NCBI GenBank assembly: GCA_019137255.1
Contig: WPDH01000174.1
Span: 1 to 64,000 of the forward strand
Source: Corinectria fuckeliana
Lineage: Eukaryota > Ascomycota > Sordariomycetes > Hypocreales > Nectriaceae
Direction of reading: 5' to 3'
DNA: 64,000 nucleotides
Shown: in pieces, positions 57,364-64,000 of the stretch
Layout: each line of letters begins with the position of its first letter
Position numbering within the stretch: position 1 is the first letter of the stretch
Position numbers and translations under genes: made by a program
The notes under the pieces: model-generated
Seen by the model: the letters and a program-made list of their open reading frames with translations, nothing else
Told to the model about the DNA's origin: nothing
Databases searched by the model: none

Positions 57364-58465
57364 TCATTCGATGCCCTCAAACCTTGTTGCGGGGTTGACT
57401 AGGAATCCATCCAGTGATAGCATGTTGTAGCGTCCACGTTCGTCGTCCCCGATGGGAACGGGCTCTGGTTCATTTACAAGGCGACCGGTAAAGCCTCTTG
57501 ACAGCAACAAGCCCGTAGTCCTGGCTAGTCGGATGGCTCCAATGCGATCATCCGCCAAGCCGCCGACTTCGTCTTTGAAGGTTGTCCAAAAGACATGGTG
57601 CAAGGTGTCATAGTCATCATACCGCACCCAGCCGTTCCGAAGGTGCAGTTTCCCGGTTAGACTCTGTAGAGAGTGGAGGTTCAGGCCGAAGGGACAGATC
57701 TCCGCCTCAGCCAGTCAATGACTCCGACCAGGTGGCAAGTTGCCTCATCGACAATGAAATTGCAGGGGCCAAATTCTCTGTGGAGAAGTACTATTAGAAG
57801 TGAGAGTATAACGTCCATTGAGTCTATGCACTTCCGAATAATGTGGTGCAATTGAACCGGAAGGGCCTCAAGCAACATCTGTAGTTCCCTAACGAGCGTC
57901 TCTCTAACCTTTGCATGATAGGTTTAATCAACTAGCTGCGGCGCTTTCCACGCAAGAGCAAAGAATCTACCGGCCAGACAGTATCAGAGAAGTGAAGATG
58001 TCAGTCGGTTGGTGATCTATCTTACCGTACCACATCTGCCATTAGTCTCTGGCGGTGGGTGAAGTTCTCTGGCGAACTATCGGGGGGATCATGTGCCAGA
58101 ATGAAGTCCAGATGGGTCATGCCCTTGATTCGGCTCATAACATATACATACAGAGGTTCCTTATCTTTCGACTTGTCTCGTACTTGGCCCTCAAACGAGA
58201 CTGTTAGAGCCAAAGATCCATACACCTGGCTCGCCAGTGAAGCGATCTTCATGTCGAGCTGCAAAGACCTCAGTCGGAACTGAACAACGTTATCAAGACA
58301 TGGCCCAGCATAAACGGAGTAGCTGCAATTGCCTTGCACGGCGACGGGTTTAGCCTTCCCCCTAACGAGCTCCTCTGCGCGCGCATCGCAATCTGGACGA
58401 CTGGCGGACGGTTTCGCAAAGAAATTGGGGATTTCATCTTCCACAGAACACTGTGAATATACCAT
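57364..58465 (-). pseudogene. Degenerate APH-like phosphotransferase (kinase-fold) gene
   Basis: The original gene can be followed over its whole length: exon 1 58465-58026, a canonical 59-bp intron (57967-58025) and exon 2 57966-57364. Three changes break it. An in-frame TAA at 57924-57926 follows PQLVD, while the same frame continues with protein-like sequence. One base is missing at 57710/57711, after GVIDW, where the expected AEAEICPFG segment is found one frame away. The catalytic loop reads HREFGPCN where the family has HRDFGxxN, so the catalytic Asp is Glu. The end (RYDDYDTLHHVFWTTFKDEV...GRYNMLSLDGFL) is well preserved. APH-like proteins phosphorylate small molecules; many fungal ones have no known substrate. 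The gene should not make an active enzyme. Confidence 0.8.
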
Positions 58466-58709
58466 GATTGTGAAAGAGGCGACAGTTATGGGGGGATGGC
58501 GGGTGATCGAAGGAGGTGACGGAGGGGTCGCCTGGAGCCTTGGTCGTGAAAATACAACTGCTAATTACCCCGCGACGTCCAAACCAGGGGTCTCATACAT
58601 GAAAAAGAAAGATTAAGGGCAGGCAAGTTGAATTCAAGAGATTGATAAACTTGCTGCTTGCGGATGTGGGGAGACTTTCGTCGTCATCTTTCCCACGAAA
58701 AACCCATTG
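58466..58709. other. Short intergenic spacer
   Basis: 244 bases between the kinase pseudogene and the NACHT gene stop codon. Nothing recognised beyond the remains of the kinase promoter. Confidence 0.35.
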
Positions 58710-61700
58710 CTATCTATCCTCCAATAGAACCCTGATATCCTGAACCTCGACCGCTCCATAAGTCTCCTCCAGCAACTTGAAAACGCCCACCGCCGTAATT
58801 TCCGCGTCCCAGGCATCCTTCACAACCACCGCTCCCATATCCGCGCCACCCTTCTCGATGAATAGCCGCGCAATCCGAGCCCACCGCTGCGTACCCTCTG
58901 GGTTGATGTCATAGTATTCGATCCAACCCCTTCGACGGGCACTGCGTAGATGGCGCAGCAGCGCTAGCCAGGGCGTCGTTTCGGCGAGAGTGTAGAAGTC
59001 GGTATATCGATAGTTGGGCCCTGGGTTGGCCTGAGACGGGTGCGCTAGGAGATACTCCACGAGCCGAGGGTCCGAGAGAGGGAATATGGTCTTGTTTCGG
59101 GAGCAGAGAAACTCGGTTGCATACGACAGAAGCGGCGTGGCATGTCTTTCACTAGTGGTTTCTTCCTCTGGGCTATCCTCTAGTCCCTGGTGCTGCTCCG
59201 CTAGCTCCCCACAGACATACCTAGTCAGCCCAAACTTGGCTGCCAGGAAGAGAAACGGATGGCGGATCGGAGGTGCCTTCATGCGCACCTCGTACGAGCC
59301 AAACGAGGTTCTAGCCCAGTGGTCATACGGGTCCGAGGGCTTTCTGGACCAGTACCACGAGAGAGTCCCGTCCATGGCGTTCAAGAACGGGCGTTGGAGA
59401 TGCTTTGGGTCTTTGACCATGTACCTCGCGTGCGTCATGGCGATAGCAATGTCCGGATACCACTCATCAAGCCTTCGATGGTGTTCTACCTCTTCGAGCG
59501 GCCACTTCAGTCGTAGCACGTAGGATCTCAGCAGGCGAAGATGAGGGTCAAACGACGGGCTGGATGTGCCCTGCAGTCGGTGGTATGCACCATGAGGTTC
59601 CATGAGCCAGTCTCGTACAGTCCGATGGATGTATTTGACCTTGTGCTCCGCGAGACTTCGTGCGTCTACTTGGCCATCTCCATCTCCAAATCTGGTACGT
59701 AGATTGCCTAACCTCCGTTGTCGATGGAGAGTCAAAAGCCCTGAGAATCGTGCTAGGACAAGCGCCGCTGCTGTTTCACATCGAGATACAATCTCTTCAT
59801 CTGTGGCTTCTTGGACCTCGCGCTCTAGTGCTGACATGTCATCGTCCTCATTGAGAGCATATGCAAGTTCCCAGACTGTTAAAGAAGCTGACGACTCGTC
59901 TTTGATGAAATCGGTGACAACTTCTCGGGCGCATATGAGCTGGAAAACGGCAGCAGCTTCCATGATTTGAGGCTCATTCTGGTCTTCGAAGACCAGTTTG
60001 TTGAAAAACCCTTCCAATTCTCTCGGGAAACTCTCGAGGAGTTTCTGCATATCGTCTATGCCATCACCATTCTTAAACAGACTCAGCATCCTCTCCACCG
60101 CTAGCCTCACCCAGAGAAACACGCCATCTGCTTGTTGCACGATGCCCTCAATCAAGGTAAGCCCGGAGTCGATGGTGCTCCTGAACAGCCTCCGAACAAG
60201 CACATTGCGCCTCAGCTGGTCTTTGGCGTATCGGTGCATGTCCTCGTACGTGAGATCCTGCAGCCGTGCATTGGGGACAGTGGCTTGAAAAGCACGCTCG
60301 AAGACGGCCCATGGGCGCGAGGAGAGACACATCTTGATGTTTCTGCCGTGTTTTCCGGCGCAAATGGCTTGGAAGAATTTGACTATGCTGTTGTGATCGC
60401 CGTCGAATTCGTCGAGGCCGTCGATGAACAAGCAAATATTCATGTACGGCAGCGCAGCATCCAACAAAGCGTGGAACGCAGTCATCAAGTCTGGCAGAGT
60501 CCATTCTAGAGAGAGATTGATTCTCTCCTTGGTACTCATGTGCCGCACCTTCTGCCAGAGCACTGGGAAACTAGAAGGTACCAGCTCTGGGTTGGCGGAA
60601 AGCAGCTGATGGAGCAGAGAGCGCAGCAAGCCTGTCTGTGATCGTTGCTCCTGAGAGCCACTGGTCCAAAAGAAGAAGCCTGCCGTACAAACTGGACGGT
60701 CTCCGGCCCAGCATTGTAGGTGGTTCTTGGAAACACGATGCTGAGAGAGAAACCTCATCAATGTCGACTTGCCGGATCCTGGTTTCCCGGTGATCCAGTA
60801 GATGGAGCCGAGGCTTGGGGTTCTGAGCCATGTCGTGAACTGGTTGCTGAAGGTGTTCCGATGGGTGTCACCCAGCACCGTGCCGTCAAAGATCCACTGC
60901 AAAGTCTGGCTGTGCGCTTTTGTGACTTCGCCTTCACGATCAAGCATGCTCTTGTATGCGAGGCTGTCGAGGAGAAAGTCGTTGACAAGTCCGACGGGAG
61001 CGAGCTGAGATTTACCTGACGGATTGGCGCCAGGGACATTGGTATTGAAGAGTATGTCCTTGGTGCTGTCTTTCAGAGAAGGCCTCGGGTGGTTCTTCTC
61101 CGTCAAGCCAGCAGTGTCCGCCGTATCAGACCCGACGTCCTCGCTGGGAGCCACGTCTCGAAGAGACAGCAGAGATAGAGGCAGGGCCTGCGTTAGGCTG
61201 ACTTCGGCAGTTCTGATGACCCAGTGTCAGCCACTGTTAAGGCAGATGCAGGAAACGGCACAAGACATACCCATAGGATGACTGCAATGCTTCCCATCGT
61301 TTCATGAGCTCCGACAGCCGGGAACCGAGAGCATCGACATCCTCACGAGGCCAGAGGGCACTGACTTGGTTTGCGTCGACTTGCCCGACGTCTGCAGTTG
61401 ACAACGATGGTTGAAGACGCTGCAGATGCACAGACAGGTCTTGCCCAATCTTGATACAAGCATGCATCAGATGCGAGGCGTCATTTGCGCAACTCGCTCC
61501 TGTTTGTACGAGCGTCGCCATCTGCTCCATGGAAGGCAACAAGGCATTGACAGCGCCGGCCAAGTCATCATCTGAAGCCGCTACCTCTGATGGGTGGTCG
61601 ATACGATGAATCGCGGCTGCCACACGGTGGACGTAAATGGCGGACTTCAAGAAGCTTGCGACCATGTCCAGGCTGGACTGGTCGGAAGTGAATGCAGATG

Positions 61701-61713
61701 CAACTGGTTCCAT
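58710..61713 (-). CDS. NACHT-type STAND NTPase (fungal NLR-like)
   Basis: Exons 61713-61271 and 61197-58710 with a 73-bp intron (GTATGT...GTCAG) give 976 residues. The start is the ATG at 61713. The first 150 residues are a helical N-terminal region (MEPVASAF...SFLKSAIYVHRVAAAIHRID) of the kind that precedes fungal NLR cores. The NTPase core has Walker A GKPGSGKST at 285-293 and Walker B CLFIDGLDEFDG at about 403-414, followed by SSRPW (sensor 1) and a DLTYEDMHRYAKD helix. YIHRTVRDWL, typical after fungal NACHT domains, is at about 680. The C-terminal 250 residues have ankyrin-like fragments (PFLFLAAKFGLTRYV) but no clear repeat array. Such proteins act in non-self recognition or regulated cell death; that role is inferred. 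It is the last gene before the AT-rich tract. Confidence 0.85.
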
Positions 61714-62032
61714 TTTATAGCATGTAATGGCACAGCGCGGGATCAATTGGCTACGTCTATTTCTCTATCGGGGGTTCAATTGACGTATGCTGTAGCTTAG
61801 GTCCTTGTGGATGCAGCACTTCCCAAAGAGCTTCATGAACAGATAGCAAAGTTGGCGATAATAAGCAGAGAGAGAACCTCCGGCGGTATGAGGGGCACGT
61901 CTGGGGTTTATATAAGCCGACCCAACCATCCCTGCTTCAACTTAGTCATAAGTAACTTTTCATGGCGACTCATAGGTGCACAGCCGGCTGTGCGTTTAAT
62001 ATCACGTGATTAGCTGCACAGCCGGCTGTGCG
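61714..62032. promoter_or_regulatory. NACHT promoter region and border zone
   Basis: About 300 bases upstream of the NACHT start, with TATATAAGCC at about 61911-61918 and the twin palindromes listed separately. It ends where the composition falls abruptly to nearly pure A/T. Confidence 0.4.
61978..62031. repeat. Twin 16-bp palindromes around a CACGTG core
   Basis: GCACAGCCGGCTGTGC, a perfect palindrome, occurs at 61978-61993 and again at 62016-62031. Exactly between them, at 62001-62010, is a third perfect palindrome ATCACGTGAT with an E-box core. Both large palindromes are followed by CG. Confidence 0.95.
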
Positions 62033-63650
62033 AATAAGATCTGTTATATAAGCCAGATGCTAGTGCGTATAATATATATATATAATATTATAGCTTTTCT
62101 TAATATAATTAAATAGAGGGATAATTTATAGTATAAGTAGCTACTTAATATATATTATCTAATCTCTTAGTAATATATTAGGGTTTTTAAGACTATAATA
62201 AATATATAATATCTTATAATAGTATTATCTTATTATAGTATTATAGCTATAACTATATATATTAATTACTCTTATTATATAGTATATAAAGTAAGGTTTT
62301 ACCTTTTAGAAAAAGCTTTTTATTTCTTATTAAATATTACTATAAAGATATATAATTATAACTAAGCTAGTATTAGAATACTTAGGGCTTTCTAATTTAT
62401 ATAGATAGTATAGTAATATAAGTAAGGCTTTTAATAGTAAACTATAATAACTAATTTATTTTATAGCTTATTATTAATAACTAATAAGAATAGCTACTAA
62501 GCTGCTTTTCTTATATATTATTAGTCTTATTTTTTATTAAGTATTAGAGATTTACTACTATCTTACTAATAGATTTAACCTCTCTTATAGTACTATATAT
62601 AAACCTTTAGGTACTTATAAGAGCTTAAGCTACTTAATATTTTTCTTAAGAGTAGTATATTACTATAAAGGTACTACTATTTAGATATTAGATTAGAGGA
62701 GAGTAATATATTAGGTATTTTAATAATATTTTTTAATAATAGCACTCTCTTTTAGATATAATATCTATATAAACTTATAATTAACTTTAGGCTTTTAATA
62801 TTTTATATTATAATATAAGTATTATAGTCTTAGATATAATATAACTAATAGCTACTATAAGAATAACTAGTAACTTATAAAATTTTTAGGTAATAAAAAG
62901 ATTAAAAATATATATTTAGTATATTATCTTAGATAAATATATTTAGTATTTATTTATTTATACTTTATAGACCTAAAAGGTAGATAGTACTTCTATTTTA
63001 TATAGATATAAGAAAAACTATAAAATTAGATAAAAACTTATATTCTTTATATAATAAACCTAGGTTAAGCCTCTTATACTATTACTATATATAAGTAAAT
63101 AGTTTTTTTACTAGGACTAGAGTTATCTTATTTCTTAAAGAGCTAGAAAAAAATTAAAAAGAGGAGAAGAGAAAAAAAGATAAGAAAAAAAGAGAAAAAG
63201 AAAAAAAAAGGTAAAAAAGAGAGAAATAGTTAACTAAATGTTAAGCACCTAGTCTGCTATAAGAGTAGAGCAGTTAAGTATTAAAATTATACTAGCTAGA
63301 TATATCTAGGTTACTTTACAGTTACAGCTAAGAGCTTAAGATTTTAAGTAGGCAGAACTAGCTGTTAGTAAGTTAGCTAGCTATTAGTAAGTTAGCTAAT
63401 AATATAGTTATTAGTAGCTAAAGGCTAGTATAAACCTAATACTTAACAGCTGTTAGCAGCTATTAGCAGCTATATAGATCTTTATTGTTTATTATTTAGT
63501 CTCTTAGACTATAATATCTTTCTTTTTTTCTTCTCTTTTTAACACCTCTATAAGTAGCTTTCTCTCTAGGCTTTTTATTAGGCTTATATTAGCTTTAGGT
63601 CTTAAATATATTACTAATATATATTCTTTCTAGGATTTATTAATATATTT

Positions 63651-63652
63651 NN
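63651..63652. other. Two undetermined bases (NN)
   Basis: The sequence reads TTNNAG here, so there is an assembly or base-call ambiguity inside the AT-rich tract. Confidence 0.99.
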
Positions 63653-63710
63653 AGCTTTATTATAGTCTTATTACTATAGTAGCTAACTTTATATAGCTAA
63701 GAATAATAAC

Positions 63711-63821
<111 letters not shown>

Positions 63822-64000
63822 GATAATAAACTTAGTATAATCTCTTAGTAGGAGAGATATAGCTATATATACTAATCTGTTTATATATAGATTTTAATAC
63901 TAATAATAATAATAATACTAGCTATAAGAGTAAGTTCTTTTACTATAAATCCGCTATATATCTAAGCTAATCTTATATAGGCTAAGAGAAAGAGACAGGC

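Overview
The window is nuclear DNA of a filamentous ascomycete (Pezizomycotina, most likely Sordariomycetes; species not determinable from the sequence alone). The evidence is: many short introns (mostly 47-75 bp) with GTRAGT-like donors, CTRAY-like branch sites and AG acceptors; a fungal gene set (MLP1/Tpr nucleoporin, Mak5 helicase, GH11 xylanase, AA9 polysaccharide monooxygenase, S28 peptidase, fungal NACHT protein); and moderately GC-rich genic DNA flanked by extremely AT-rich, TpA-rich DNA of the kind left by repeat-induced point mutation. I rebuilt 18 intact or near-intact protein genes by joining exons in frame, plus one clear pseudogene, one probable gene remnant and one coding fragment.

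Layout. 1-180 is AT-rich flank. 0.5-15.5 kb is a dense, mostly housekeeping block: the nucleoporin and the Mak5 helicase in tandem, then a membrane-bound cytochrome P450 facing Mak5 tail to tail, then an eight-exon Artemis/SNM1-type DNA-repair nuclease. 16.5-22 kb holds a secreted GH11 xylanase, an F-box protein and a five-exon GNAT-like acyltransferase, all on the minus strand. 22-28.3 kb is a gene-poor stretch with a coding fragment and a G-run motif. 28.3-41 kb holds, all on the plus strand, a SulP sulfate permease, a TauD-type dioxygenase, an MFS transporter and an amidase. 41.3-43.2 kb holds two small Gly/His-rich proteins with similar N-termini. 43.9-55 kb holds an S28 serine carboxypeptidase, a four-helix-type membrane protein, an AA9 enzyme, a gene remnant and an ankyrin protein. 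56-61.7 kb holds a D-2-hydroxyacid dehydrogenase, a broken APH-like kinase gene and a 976-residue NACHT NTPase. From about 62.03 kb the sequence changes abruptly into about 2 kb of AT-rich DNA with a long (TAA)n run.

Functional themes: plant-polymer attack outside the cell (xylanase, AA9, S28 peptidase); uptake and mobilisation of sulfur (sulfate permease and, 3 kb away, a TauD-type dioxygenase that may release sulfite from sulfonates); nuclear RNA export, ribosome assembly and DNA repair; and a right end with fast-evolving character (NLR-like gene, decaying kinase, AT-rich DNA).

The observations most worth a second look are: the APH-like pseudogene with three independent lesions, one of them a CAA-to-TAA type change; the MFS transporter whose first intron has no AG acceptor where the reading frame needs it; the pair of Cys-start Gly-rich small proteins; and twin 16-bp perfect palindromes around a CACGTG core placed at the genic/AT-rich border. 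I found no convincing wholly new multi-gene system.
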